Below, one piece after another: positions 48,130-59,998 of a DNA stretch of 64,000 nucleotides; position 1 is the stretch's first letter; each line of letters starts with the position of its first letter. The notes beneath the pieces are model-generated. The model was given only the letters and a program-made list of their open reading frames with translations, did not search any database and had not been told where the DNA came from. Source of the DNA: Stropharia rugosoannulata (lineage: Eukaryota; Basidiomycota; Agaricomycetes; Agaricales; Strophariaceae); NCBI GenBank assembly GCA_028532985.1, contig JANCIK010000010.1, positions 1,178,001 through 1,242,000 of the forward strand. The letters run 5' to 3'. The translations under genes were made by a program, and so were the position numbers.

Positions 48130-50035
48130 ATGTCCGCCCTTTCTGCAGACCCCAACGAACTCCCAGTTTCTCACGATGCCGAGTCCACATACCCCATCCA
48201 CGCCCCGAGACAGATGAAGGTTATCTGCATCGGCGCAGGCGCCTCCGGGCTTCTTTTGGCCTACAAGCTTCAGCGATCGTTTGAAAAGTTTGACCTCACA
48301 ATTTATGAGAAGAATGTACAGATCGGTGGGACATGGTTTGAAAATACGTATCCTGGGTAGGTTTCGCACGCTTGTTTTCTCCTTTCCCAATTCTCATTTT
48401 GTCCATCTAGATGCTCTTGCGATGTTCCCGCGCACATATACACTTATAGCTTCGAACCGAACCCAAGCTGGTCATCCATGTATTGCGGTTCTGATGAAAT
48501 ATTGAATTATTTCACTTCATTTGCACGAAAATACGACCTCCATAAATATGTTAAGCTCGAGCACAAGGTGTCTGCCGCGACTTGGAATGACGATACCGGG
48601 AAATGGGACCTTCAGATTGAGCTAGAAAGCACTGGCGAATGTATTCGTGACACCTGTGATATCCTTATTGGGGCCACAGGTCTATTAAACGCTAAGAAAT
48701 GGCCCAACATTCGAAGTCTGCAAGATTACAAAGGCACGCTTCTCCATACGGCAAACTGGGATAGCTCTGTGAAGCTATCGGGGAAGCGGGTTGGATTAAT
48801 AGGAAATGGGCGAGTATTTAATTTATATTCTATTTTTATAAGTAGGTTTATTCATTGTGGCTTCAGGTCTTCCGGTATCCAAGTTCTTCCACCTGTGAGT
48901 GGCATGGCAAGCAAGGTCACGACATTTATTCGCTCGCCCACTTGGGTCCATCCAAATCTAGCAGGGTTCTCTACGCAGATGAAGCATTCGTACTCTGAGG
49001 ATGAACGTAGTGAATTTCTGACGGATCCACAATCCCTGCTTTTGCACCGCAAGGCTCTGGAGACAAGTATGCATGAAATATTTCCCATGATGCTCGCCAA
49101 TTCTACGGAACAGCGGATGATTAGGGAAGCTTTGAAACAAGCTATGCACGACAAATTACAGGACGCAAGACTCGCCGACCTGATTATCCCTTCCTTCCCC
49201 GTGGGCTGCAGACGATACACCCCTGGAATGAATTATCTGGAGACGCTTAATTCTGATAACGTCGAAGTTGTCTACGGCGAGATTGAATATATCACCGAAA
49301 CGGGATGCCGCGCAGCAAACGGCTCCGAATTTACATTCGATGTACTGATTTGTGCAACAGGGTTTGACGTTTCCTATCGACCACGTTTCCCTTTGATTGG
49401 TCTGCAAGGGAAAAATCTGGCGGATGTCTGGGCAAGCGAGCCAAAATCCTATTTCGGATTAGCTGCCAACGACTATCCTAACTACTTCATGATCATGGGC
49501 CCTAATAGCCCAATTTCAAACGGACCCGTACTTTTTGCCATAGGTATGTCATGCATGCATCAAGAGCGCATCTAGACTTGTCCGAACTGACGAGTACTGA
49601 TCATATTTGTTTTTAGAGGCACAAGTTGACTACATTCTCAAGTTTATGAACCGATGGCAAACTGAACATGTACACCGATTCTTTCCGAAAATGGAAGCAA
49701 TTCAGGATTTCATACAATTCAAGGATGTGTTCATGGAGAAGACCGTTTGGAATGAATGCCATTCATGGTATAAATCCACTACATCTGGAAAGCTCACAGG
49801 CCCTTGGCCTGGAAGCACGCTGCACTACATTGAAGCCATCAAGGACCCCCGGTACGAGGACTGGGACTTCAAGTACATAGGAAATCGCTTTTCCTTCTTC
49901 GGGGACGGGCGCTCACAGGTTGAAATGGATAAAACAGCAGATTGGGCGTATTATATCCGAAACAAAGATGACTCACCTTTGCTCAGCCGCATTAAGAACA
50001 TGAAATCCATTTCGAAGGGAGGTCGGGATTGTTGA
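48130..50035 (+). CDS. flavin-dependent monooxygenase, Baeyer-Villiger type
   Basis: FAD/NADPH monooxygenase of the Baeyer-Villiger/4-hydroxyacetophenone group, which inserts oxygen next to a carbonyl. The first Rossmann motif is GAGASG (VICIGAGASGLLLAYKLQ), followed by GGTWFENTYPG|CSCDVPAHIYTYS, which is typical. The BVMO fingerprint appears as YKGTLLHTANW (consensus F/Y-x-G-x3-H-x3-W). The second Rossmann motif GNGSSG is restored only if a 57-nt intron with GC-AG ends (48810-48866) is removed. Later come DVLICATGFDVSYRPRFPLI, NYFMIMGPNSPISNG and a C-terminal part ending ISKGGRDC at the TGA at 50033. Other introns are GT-AG. The product is about 570 residues. The substrate is unknown; it is not clustered with other secondary-metabolism genes. 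Confidence 0.9.
48810..48866 (+). other. GC-AG intron in the monooxygenase gene
   Basis: The donor is G|GCGAGT and the acceptor CTTCAG, 57 nt. The intron is a multiple of three and has no in-frame stop, so reading through would insert 19 residues in the middle of the NADPH-binding GNGSSG motif. Confidence 0.65.
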
Positions 50036-50207
50036 GCTAGGTGCATGGGCCAAGGACTCCAGAATATGACCGTCTAACATTGGAATCAATCCGTTTCTAA
50101 GTACAGCATGTACATAAGTTGTTGTTAACAGGGCAGGTACTATCCAGTTGACTGTCGCCCCCTCAAGATGGAAAGTGTAATTTGTAGCGAGAAATATACT
50201 TGTTACA

Positions 50208-51610
50208 CTACTTTTCTCCATTACTATCTGTGCCCCAAGGGTGAGAGTCTGATTTTTCTTCATCCGGTACCAAATCACTAGGAAGGCTTTCCCAGGTCAA
50301 TTTATGGCGGAGGTAGAGCGCTACCCAGCTGAGTCCCAATAAAACGGGTACCTCTGTGAGGGGGCCTATCGTAGCAGCGAGAGCTTGTTCCGAATCAATC
50401 CCGTAAACAGCAATACATACTGCTATTGCTAGCTCCTGTGCGAAAGATATCAGAAAGTAATGACCCGCGTTTATACAAAGGCACGTACAAAATTATTGCT
50501 GGCAGCTGTGAATGCCTGTGATACGGCTGTGTCGTACCCAAAGGTCTTCTCATAGCCACGAGTAAGGTTTTCTTTCTTGGCCAGGTGTTGAACAAGTAAA
50601 AATGTTCCCGTCCACATGATGGCGAAATATAAGATTTGAGGGACGCAAATGCGGAAAACAGGACCGATGTCATGCAAAATTCGGTGACCTTGATATGCAA
50701 AGAGGACGATGATAGTGTACAGCAACCCCAGCAAGGCGAGAGGAGAAAAGAAGCGGAGAAAGGTCTTCTCAAAAAATTGTCTCCCCGTTGCTGTAATGAC
50801 ACCGTAGCGTGTCACGATTCCAGCAATAAGTGGGATACCCAGGTACTATATATAGATTAGCCTGCGTTGTAAAAAGGCGGTGAATATTGTCACTCACGAT
50901 TAGAACAGAGATTGCAACGTCACCATACTCAACTCTATCGCTGTTTGCGTGGCTGATTACGTTGATGAAGAAAACCGACATGGGACTGAATAGGGCGATC
51001 TGCAAAACGGCGTTCACAACAACAAGAATTGCGCAATATTCTGTGTTGCCGCGTGCAAGGTCGTTCCAAATGACCACCATTGCGATGCACCTTGCAAGGC
51101 CGACCATGATAACTCCAGTGCGGTACCCAGGAAGATCTGGAAGAGTTGCCCATGCTAGACCGAGCATAAGAAACGGCCCTACTATCCAATTAAGAAGGAG
51201 CGACAATCCGAGATGCTTCCATAGCCTTTTCGTCTTGAATAATGCGGGGAGCTTCTCGTATTGCACCTTCGTGAGGACAGGCCACATCATTACTATAAGC
51301 CCAACCGCTATAGCTGATAGTAGTGGGATGTGTTACAGAGAGCATAAGTATTATTTACCAAACACTTACGAAGAGAAACACCATGAAACTTGGAGGTGTC
51401 GAATTTTATCCTGACAGCAGGGGCAAACTCTCCAATAATTACACCAAGGATCATGGAAAGAAGAATCAACGGCGACAGCAGCTTGTCAAGAATGCTGAGC
51501 TCTTCGAACAGCCCTACGACATGCCCGACTTAGTGAAGTCTCTTGAAAGAGACAATTAACGTACTTGGAGGGGATTGGTTACCGGCGGTAATTATCCTAT
51601 CACAGTTCAT
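50208..51610 (-). CDS. ACR3: ACR3-type arsenite efflux transporter
   Basis: Membrane exporter of the ACR3 (bile acid/arsenite) family, giving resistance to arsenite at the plasma membrane or vacuole. About ten hydrophobic segments are visible. Family blocks are [76 protein letters not shown] with the conserved Arg-Cys (ACR3 uses this Cys), [17 protein letters not shown], and [17 protein letters not shown]. The end is [11 protein letters not shown]. The first exon is short and uncertain: ATG 51610 with a 54-nt intron fits best (MNCDRIITA then [12 protein letters not shown]). It is convergent with the monooxygenase, 172 bp apart. No lesion was seen. Confidence 0.88.
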
Positions 51611-52927
51611 CGTGGAAGGTTCGTTCAGTAAAGCACAGCAGACGAAGGGCTGTTACAAGGTGAGCAGCTCGTTCCTTATGAAGGAATCTTGGCATGGCAG
51701 TTTGATTTTGACTTTGAATTTGATTTCGACATCATATGTGACCTGGGAAAGTCACGAGACATGCCGGCGGGGCGCTAGAGTCTAGACTCGCTAGCCAGTC
51801 ACACTCGCAAGTTCTAGTTACACAGAGTGACACAAAAAGCATGACTTTGATCTAGGTTCTTCGAACCTGCTTTGCAGACGTTATGCAATACGTGATAGTT
51901 CGAGACCGGCTGGGGACGAGCTTAGCGGGGCGCGTGTGTGGTGTTGGAATGATACCTGAATATACACTATGCGCGACTGGTAGGCGACCAGATGTATACA
52001 TTGACTCAAACCGAGAATTCGGAGAGTTGTTAATTGGTTCTGGAACCAATCTGAAACTTATTAAGTTGCAACTTTGCATTTGCTTTGTATGTTCAAGTTC
52101 ATTTGTTTCAATCTGTGAATTCCCTGTGCATCAGCAACTTGACCCTTTTAGTATCCGGATTTTGTCAGTTTTGTTCCGTTTTTCAGTTTCAGGAAACCAT
52201 ACTTACATTTCAGGTTAAGATTAAGCTTCAGAAGCACGGCAACTTGAATTGAAATGGTAATTATCAGGCTTGATTCCTTCTTAGGTTTCCAGAAGAACAT
52301 ACATACGTTTCCAGATATATCCGTTTGCTGGTTTTTTTGCTGTTTAATTGCTGTTTCCGGGGTGAGAAACCACAAAAAACTAAATGGTAAGAATCCTGAT
52401 GTGAATTATTGGAGAAGCCATAGTTAAAGTACTAAAGCCTCGTGTAGCACCTAGTAAGCGTTTTCCTATACAAAAACTAAATTCAATGGATTGGTGTTTA
52501 AGAGAAAGGAATGATACCGGCACACAGGCTGGCCCCGGGAATGCTTGTGGGTCAACTATTAGTAGTACAGGTAAGTAGACAGTGTGATTTTCATCGTCCC
52601 ACTTGATACATATTTCCCCTTCATCATGCTCTGGATCCGCTCAGCGGCGGCCACCCATTGTCTGGGTTACCAGTGCCTCATACCTACATCAACACAGCTT
52701 TTAACTTTGTCCCAAGTAGAAGGACCAAGAAAATGTATAATTACATAACCTTTTCACTTCTTGTGAGATAATTTCATGGAATAGGGTCGCCCACTAGTCA
52801 GTACCGCAGTGACTACGTCCCCTCCGTCCAAGTATATAAAGGTTAATCCAGTTCATTTCCGCTTCATAATTCTCGTCGCCTCTGGAATTTTTTCTCATAA
52901 GGTTTACATATCAATCCCACTGAGCAC
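51611..52927. other. intergenic region
   Basis: Upstream of ACR3 (minus) and of the membrane protein (plus). AT-rich, with no frame that I can support. This could hold the arsenic-responsive promoter, but no binding site is identifiable by eye. Confidence 0.4.
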
Positions 52928-54245
52928 ATGATTTTAAGGCAGCTTCTGTTGCCGTGGAAAAGTGTGTATTTCTAATATGGCCGTCTCTGCCGTAAATACT
53001 GAGCCTTTTCTCTCAAGTTGGCATAACAGTGTTCCATGTAATCGCGCTTATATCCACAGGCCTCCGTCTCGACCATCGCCGCCGTATGCAGAGGCTATGG
53101 TGGGATGATTATGCGACAATAATACCTCTCGTTTGTGATGTTCCAAGTATCGTGATATTGTGGCTCCGCTTTCGACATGGAGGTGAGATTGTGAGGTTTT
53201 GCACTTTATCCGACCTTCTGAGCTTCTTAATCTTTCATACAGTTCCTATACACCAAAAGATCACATGGGCCTACGCGAATCATTTCCTGTACCCCACTAT
53301 TAATTGGTTTGTCACCCTTGTTTCTCTGTCTCGATGCGTTCCTCATCTTCTGCTGAAGGTGGTCAAAAATAAGCATTGCTTTGGCGATATTACGGGTGAC
53401 ACCTTCCTGGTCTAAAATTAGAACCATAGCTATTGCGATGCCCATTGTCTTGAAACTGTTGTTGATCATGCAAATTACATCCGCATTGATACTATGTTCC
53501 CTTCACACGGAATGGCAGCGGTCGTCTTCCGATATCCTGACATGCAGACCAGGACCAGCTTTCTCCATTGGCGTAACAATAGGTGAGCAATAATTACATG
53601 CTGCAAATGTTTTGCTCAGATAACCATAGCGGAAGCAATAGGTGATGGTGCTTTGATTACTGTCCCCCTCCTACAGTTATGGAACGTCAGTCGCCTACCA
53701 AGTGAGCGCCGCATTGTGCGCTTGGTCTTTTCGTCAAGCTTTATCACTGTCTTCCTTTCACTCCTTTGCAACTTATCATACGGTCGCTTTTTCAAGGGAC
53801 CGAGGGGCGTGATAACCTGGGTGATGTTTGCATACACCCCCGTGAGTGTCTTATTCCCACGAGTGTATAGCATCATACTGATTTAGACGCCCAGCCGGCA
53901 TTTGCAATCATAACATCGAACCTACCTATATTGATATGCTGGCTTCGACACAGTCTTACTCGCAACAAGATTGAGTCAACCGACGAAGACTGGTATGATG
54001 CTCACATCACACCACACTGTTGGGCCTCGACTCAGAGCTGGCATTGTGCGGAACGATCAACGTTCAAGGAGACTACCATAAATAGTACTACGCACCCAGA
54101 TCTAGCTACTGTTGCATCAGCAACAGATATGGAAGCGGAAGTCGAGGAGTCACATCCAGTTGAGCTTTCTGTAATGAAATGCGTGGACAAAAAACCCGTT
54201 TCTGACCTGGATCCAAATCAACCCACTACCTCTGATAAAAATTGA
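52928..54245 (+). CDS. multi-pass membrane protein, rhodopsin-like fungal family
   Basis: Joining exons across introns of about 44-62 nt gives a protein of about 340 residues with about seven hydrophobic segments. The first exon, MILRQLLLPWK, continues into MFHVIALISTGLRLDHRRRM and QRLWWDDYATIIPLV; the R-R-LWWDDY motif typifies a basidiomycete family of predicted 7-TM proteins. Next is YPTINW|WSKISIALAILRV, TIAIAMPIVLKLLLIMQITS, then CRPGPAFSIGVTI|AEAIGD, followed by WNVSRLPSERRIVRLVFSSS and SNLPILICWLRHSLTRNKIE. The acidic C-terminal tail (MEAEVEESHPVELSVMKCVD) is cytosolic. It may be a receptor, but no ligand or G-protein contact can be shown. Confidence 0.7.
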
Positions 54246-55864
54246 CTTGATACATATTTAACCTTTCATTTAACGGACAAAAGTTTTTGAAATATCGTAG
54301 TCTCCAGTGAATCTAATAAATTAGAAGAAGGAAGTTGAAAGTACTGATCTGCCTCAGCATACCAGAGACAAAGAGTATGAAAAGTGTAGTCAGTATGCCG
54401 TGTATCCTAGTTGAGTTTACATTGCTCAAATGACATACCTGCAGTAGCGAGTAGCCACACGCAGTAGAAACGAGTGACCGACAACTCTACTGTCCTATTG
54501 GGTACAATATTAGTTAGTATAGGTGTACTAATCTCTTACAAAATGCTTACAAGGCGAAGCCTGAACTGAAGGCTGCGTAGAGCTCTGTCCAGTCTTCTGA
54601 CATGCTTGACAGTAAACTTGCGGAATCATGGTATTAGAGCTGTTCACCACAGTGGACTGTGGGTCTCTGGGTTCGTTTACCTGCTGACATTTCTTTGGAC
54701 ATACAATGAGCGTAGAGTATGTCCGTTTACAGGATTGGCAGGAAGCCTTTATCAGAGAACACATAGTGAAAAAAAAGAGACTTGGTGCCCTTCCATCATT
54801 CTTTCTCTTCGTCTTATACACCGACTCTCAGCAGCTCTTCATGGCTTGTCCTACAATTCGGGGGCCGCTTAGCATAGATTCCGGAGTGGTTCATCTACTG
54901 CAGAAAGTCATCGGCGTAGCATCTGTCTGACATGTAGTCATACTGCAGTAGTAAGTAATTTTATGGTTGGTTAGGATGGTACAGCTAGTGATTCTATTCA
55001 GTGTACCATCGATGTCGGCGAATTCGGCACTCCAACAACTCCGACTCCAAATTTGTAGTTGTGGGCGCTGCCGTTCATTTCCGTCATACACTCAGTCAAA
55101 CAATCCCGAGCTGTTCCGAAGTCAAGAAGATCGGCACGAGCACCCTACTTGATATGCTTTTCACAAGAAATCATCCAGTATCACACTAAAACTATTTTCC
55201 TGAGCAGTCATTAAGAAGACTTAACTCACCGCCCCAACTAAGCCCTCCGCCAACACTTGAAGGATTTTTTATACTTGATGCATATAATGCACTCTTTCCG
55301 TCAGTCCTTGTCGGAGCTTTAATATAATTGGATGCCGCATTCGTAGACAAACGGCGCGTAGCATACGTCCACAAAGCCGTATACAGACTTGGAGCATCGA
55401 TCATCAGTAATGCTCTGGGGTGGTCCACTTTCCATCTCATGTAGCACGTAACCTGTGTTTCTCGTGGTAGACATATGATGCTATACGGGCCGATCTGAGA
55501 TGACCCAATGCAAGTACGCAATGAGACGGCAACTCAAGTCTTGGAGCTTGAAGCTTGAGCTTGATCCGTCACAAGTTGTCTCAGTAAAAAAGAAATGCTA
55601 CACGGTAGACGCACTGAGAATGTAGGCAGTTTGAGGTACGCTATCGACCTAGCGCAGAACATCTTGGGAAACAAAAACATATCCTACACCCGGGATTTGT
55701 CATTTAGTAGGTTTACTAACGGTTGTCACAACGTTGTGATCAGTCAAATAATTGGGTGACTAACAGAACTCGTAGCAAGTAATGTAGAATATAAAAATTG
55801 AAGAGCTTACATAGTGAAAAGTAATAAAGTCATTTGTCTCAGTAAACCCAGTTACGAAATCCTC
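54246..55864. other. 1.6-kb region without an assigned gene
   Basis: On the minus strand, 55192-55521 and 54528-54821 are open for about 100 codons each. The first includes DAPSLYTALWTYATRRLSTN; neither matches a family I know and no consistent splice connection was found. The near repeat aagcttgagcttg at 55550-55562 is simple sequence. Confidence 0.3.
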
Positions 55865-58415
55865 TTAGAATTTCTCAATTGGAGCCCGCACCCGTGTGCG
55901 AGAACGCCTGCGCTCTCCATCGTGATCCTTCGGAGCAAGCCACGCTCCGGATCCTCGGTCCACCGATTGGGTCTTCCTCCTGGCTTTACTCGCTGGAAGG
56001 TTAACAGTGTCGATTGGTAGCGGAACACCCTCCTGATAGTCAGAAACGAGCAATACTCTATCTGCTCTCTTGTACATTTCTGCCCAGGACGGCGCGGGGC
56101 TTGTATCCTCTATAACTGCACCGGAATTGCGATTAATCGGCGTCCTAATACTTCCTAAGGACCCTCTAGTACTCGCAAATGCGAGCATATCATCAGACGA
56201 GACAGGCCGCAGTGTGTGTTTCATGGCTCTGCCTCGGTCTCTTTGGGCATGCTTGACCGTGCTCGAGGATGATCTCGTAGCAGCCATATTCGTAGATGAA
56301 GATCCCAAGTCCTCGTGGCGCGTAGGGGCATCGTTATTGTATCGGCGATGATGAGTCTTACTGAGTTTAGGTTCCTGGTTAGAGGTTGGCTCAACGCGGT
56401 CGTGTGAGACCGAGTTCGACGGGGTAGCTGGAGGCGTGAGCTCCAGAGCAGCCCCAAGACTACCCACTGTGCTCAGGTGCTTCTGCTGAGCCTGGGACCG
56501 CTCTGGCACTTCTTCCTGAACAGACTCAGACGAGAGTAGCAGTGGGGTTGTGACAGGTATAGGTGGCAAATCCTTGCGTGAGCTGGACTTCCGGGACTCT
56601 GCATTCGACAGTCTTTTACCTATTGAAGCAACAGATGGTCCGGGGCTGTTATCCAGTGGGACACGTACAACACTCCCTCGCAGATGGGACCGCTCCCTCT
56701 GCTTCCCCTTATCGATGGATGCCGGATTGGTACGTCCTGCCTCCCTGGAATGCATAGTACTATTATTCTCCGCACTGCCTGTCGTGTCTACAAGGCGGTC
56801 TTCGTCCACAATCTGGTCAGATCTTGCAGTGGCCCACTCTGGTTGCGTCACCCACGACGACCTTGGTTTGTGGGCCGTTTCAGCAGCCAGAGGGCTACGG
56901 GGAACGAGAAGATCGGTGTATGTGGCCTTCTCGACAGAAATGAACTTGCCGACTTTGCTTCCGGGGAACCCCGTCTCCTTTTTGCGTTTAGGGAAAAGCA
57001 CGCTGTTCTCCCACAATGCCTTTGCGGAGGTTAGCAGGCCACTTTTCGGTACCGTATTCTCAGGCGCAATTGTGGACCGAATGGCATTCGTGATGGGGAC
57101 CGTCTTTATATGTCTAGGTACTTCGACCGCGTCTGGTCTCTTCGCGTGCGGCGATGCGGCAGTTTCACTGAGAGTGCGACGACGTTGGATAGGCGTCCTA
57201 GGGCTGGATACCGCCATCATGGGTGAGATGGATTCTGACGGCCCCAGAGAGTGAATTCCTTTTGCTTGTTGCATTCGGCATTCCTCTTGACTAGTTTGCA
57301 CGGCAGCGTCAGACGCTGTTCTTGTTCGAATAGAGCGTACTCGCCGCGGAGTCGTACCGCCGGGAGGCAGTCCTGGTGACACTTGCATTGCGCTACTTCG
57401 CGAAACATCTGGCAACCCAGAACTTTGATTATGCGAAGACTTTATTGGGGAGCTTGGGAGATTCTCTTCTGGGAGCGGCTCGAGAGTACTGACTGCAGCG
57501 GTAGACGGCCCCGCAGCGTGGAAATGTTCTTGAAAAGATTTAGCTCGCATTTTGTCATCCTCCAATGTTCCTGATATAATTTGTGAGACTGTGCTTCTAG
57601 TACGTCGAGGAACGATGGCGGCGATCTCCACTTCGAAGTGTTCTCCGTTAATGAATACAAATAGGCGTGCGCCAACTACGAGTTTAGGCCACGGCTCGAC
57701 TATCCCGACAGGTTGCGTAACGGGGTCACCCGTATAGGGAATCTTCTCCAGGTACAAAATAGTGAGTTGCAAATCTTTATGGTATAATACGCCGCGCATG
57801 CCTATACTGGGGGATATACTAGGTATATGGGAGAGCCGATTCGGTGAAACTGGTCCGGGTAGAGGCGTTTGCGTCAGAGTAGGTGTGGGTATTTGCGTGG
57901 AAGGAAGTGCTGAGGCCCTTTGCTCGAAAGGAAAGTCAAGACTACTTATGGCCTGCGTGCTAGGTCGCACGGACGGGGCCTTTCCCAGCATCCTAGGGAT
58001 CATCTACGCCCACTGTAAGAAACTGGTGAGCTAGCGTTAAAAACCTTTACTGACCTTGATTCCGACGAGCACTTGCTGAGAGATGGAGGCGCTTTCAGGC
58101 ATTGACTGTCCTTTCATTGTTAAAAACAAATCAGTGGCACGAACACGCGCACTCATTAGCAGCTTACCCGTCTTGTGCACCACGAGGCGGGACCGGCTGA
58201 ATCCGACAAGAAAACATTCATGACCTGCTGGCAAGTGCCTTTGTTTTCTTTGAAGCTTGAGTCGTGCTGCATAGATACATGTCCATGATGGAATGTTTGA
58301 GAGAATAAGGGCACCAGGGGATATTAAGCGTACGAGAGGTAAATAATTTGAAAATTCGCTTTGGACTCCATCCAGACTTCTATGTAAGACAGCTAAAATC
58401 GCGCCGCTTCGGATG
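55865..58415 (-). CDS. large Ser/Pro-rich protein, unidentified (N-terminus incomplete)
   Basis: The main exon (58003-55865) has 712 codons, and an upstream exon ending at 58055 joins it in phase through an intron of 51 nt (58004-58054). The upstream exon is protein-like back to at least 58415: RSLDGVQSEFSNYLPLVRLI, SNIPSWTCIYAARLKLQRKQ, LPAGHECFLVGFSRSRLVVH, then ASISQQVLVGIK. The main exon begins with a globular patch (LYHKDLQLTILYLEKIPYTG, WPKLVVGARLFVFINGEHFE) and is otherwise disordered, with many Ser, Pro and Arg. Basic ends such as RRRSRTRVR suggest nuclear or signalling roles, but nothing is proven. The true start lies upstream of 58415 or in a small exon that I could not place. The TAG directly before the main exon's first codon must be spliced out. 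Confidence 0.6.
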
Positions 58416-58939
58416 AATACACGTCGGAGTGTACATCATCATCTAAGGAGCATCATGAGATAGTCGACGAATGGTTGATGTTCGAAAAGTACTGTTGAGT
58501 ACTAAGTATGAAAGCAGAGGGCAGTGAACATATGCACGAATATTGAACGTTGCGTACAAGTTGTGTTGAACATAGAATCATTGAAGTCTAATTCAAGTTC
58601 CGCCAACAGTTGGGGTTAATTTGTTCAAACCTTAAATACATAAGCGATTCACTCTACGTACTTGGTCATCATGTTGTGTAAGGACAGAAGTTGTGACAAA
58701 CTATTGCGATTCACCTTGGATCCACCTCTGAAAGCTGGGACCAGGCTCATTACTCAATATTCAATGCTCACAGGCTTGTCTGCATGCTCGGAAATTATTC
58801 AAATATGAAACTCAGTCAGTCAAGTTGAGGGACTCAGCAACAAATTTACAATTCATAACGACATATTGTAAAACTCCTGTTGTATTCGATACCTCCCACT
58901 ACCTCCTAATCTTTGGATCCCTCCACACTGATTACTGTA
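58416..58939. other. intergenic region, possible first exon of the unidentified gene
   Basis: The start of the Ser/Pro-rich gene may lie in 58416-58480, where ATG codons occur. The rest is the 3' flank of the hydrophobin gene, with no other signal. Confidence 0.35.
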
Positions 58940-59375
58940 CTAGAGGTTGACGTTGATGGGGGTGCAGCCAAGGGCAACAACACCGTCTGCGGACAGATAT
59001 CTGTAAGCAATGTGCATGGTCACCGGACAATTGAAGACTTACTGAAGCTGTTGTTAGTGCAGCAAACGGGTTGAGCGGAGCTAAAAGAAATATTTCATGA
59101 ATACCCAGAGTGGCTTCGATATGCCAAAATACTTACCAAGAAGTGCCTCCGGCGCCGACAACAGTGATAGGGCTGCAGGTAACGCCAACGAGGGCGGTGA
59201 CATCCTGGACGACGACGCCCAAGAGACCCAAAAGCTTCGAAATGGTCGGGTCGTTGGCTTGCCCGGAGCTCTGGCAGCACAACGCAGAACCGGTGTTGCA
59301 CTGGTTAGAGGGCGATCCTGTGGCGGCAGCAAGGGTAGCACTGAGTGCGAGGACAACGACGGATTTGAGCTGCAT
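58940..59375 (-). CDS. class I hydrophobin
   Basis: Small secreted surface-active protein that self-assembles at air-water interfaces and coats aerial hyphae or fruiting bodies. Exons 59375-59137, 59080-59043 and 58986-58940 join to about 108 residues. A signal peptide (MQLKSVVVLALSATLAAATG) is followed by the full eight-Cys pattern: QC-N-T-G-SALCCQ, GVTCSPITVV, SCSAQPVCC and LGCTPINVNL. The fifth Cys is formed only by splicing (TG|C across the intron at 59081-59136), which supports the exon model. Spacing before the fourth Cys is about 37 residues, typical of class I. A TATA box lies about 70 bp upstream, suggesting strong regulated expression, as is common for the family. Confidence 0.93.
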
Positions 59376-59998
59376 GGTGAATTCTGAAGCTTCTGAACTG
59401 TGTTGCAAACTGTTCGAATGGAGAGCAGAGGGATTTCAAAGGCGCCTTTTATAGTCGTTCTAACGATATGTTTTCCATATGTTGTTGAATCTAAAAATAT
59501 CTATTACTTGCTACGCGAGGTTTTTTCGTCATAGGCTGTCAAACTTTCAAGCGTGAATGGCTGAAAAACAGTTCATTCTCATGTCGAAGTGGCGTGGTGG
59601 AGTGATTTTGAACAGAAAATGTGTTCAGTGTTATCAATTGACGTATGTACTAACGCGAAGTGCCTTGCATATCGCCTCGGTCGTTGTGATCGTGATCAGC
59701 TGTGCGTCATTATATCAAGCTTTCTCCTTGATACATAATGCAAGGACTAACCAAATGTACATCCTTTTGTCAAGATAGCGGAGTCGTTAGTTGACATCGT
59801 GGAAAACTGTTGGGGTACAATTATCTCTTAGAGTCGGAAAATCGAGTGGACGCATGTGGAGGCATAGGCGATATATCGTGGAGGGAGTTAATTGACCTAA
59901 TTAATTCAGCGGAAAGAATGTCTATTATGAAAAATAAATTGATATAGTACCATTAGATTTGCTGTAATATATACTCTATAGTTGAATGTCGAAGCTTA
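59376..59998. other. hydrophobin promoter region and spacer
   Basis: Contains the hydrophobin TATA box (listed separately). No gene is evident between 59560 and 59998 although one short open frame spans 59557-59778. Confidence 0.4.
59446..59453 (-). promoter_or_regulatory. TATA box of the hydrophobin gene
   Basis: TATAAAAG on the minus strand, 71-78 bases before the start codon, followed by GGCGCC. Confidence 0.6.
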
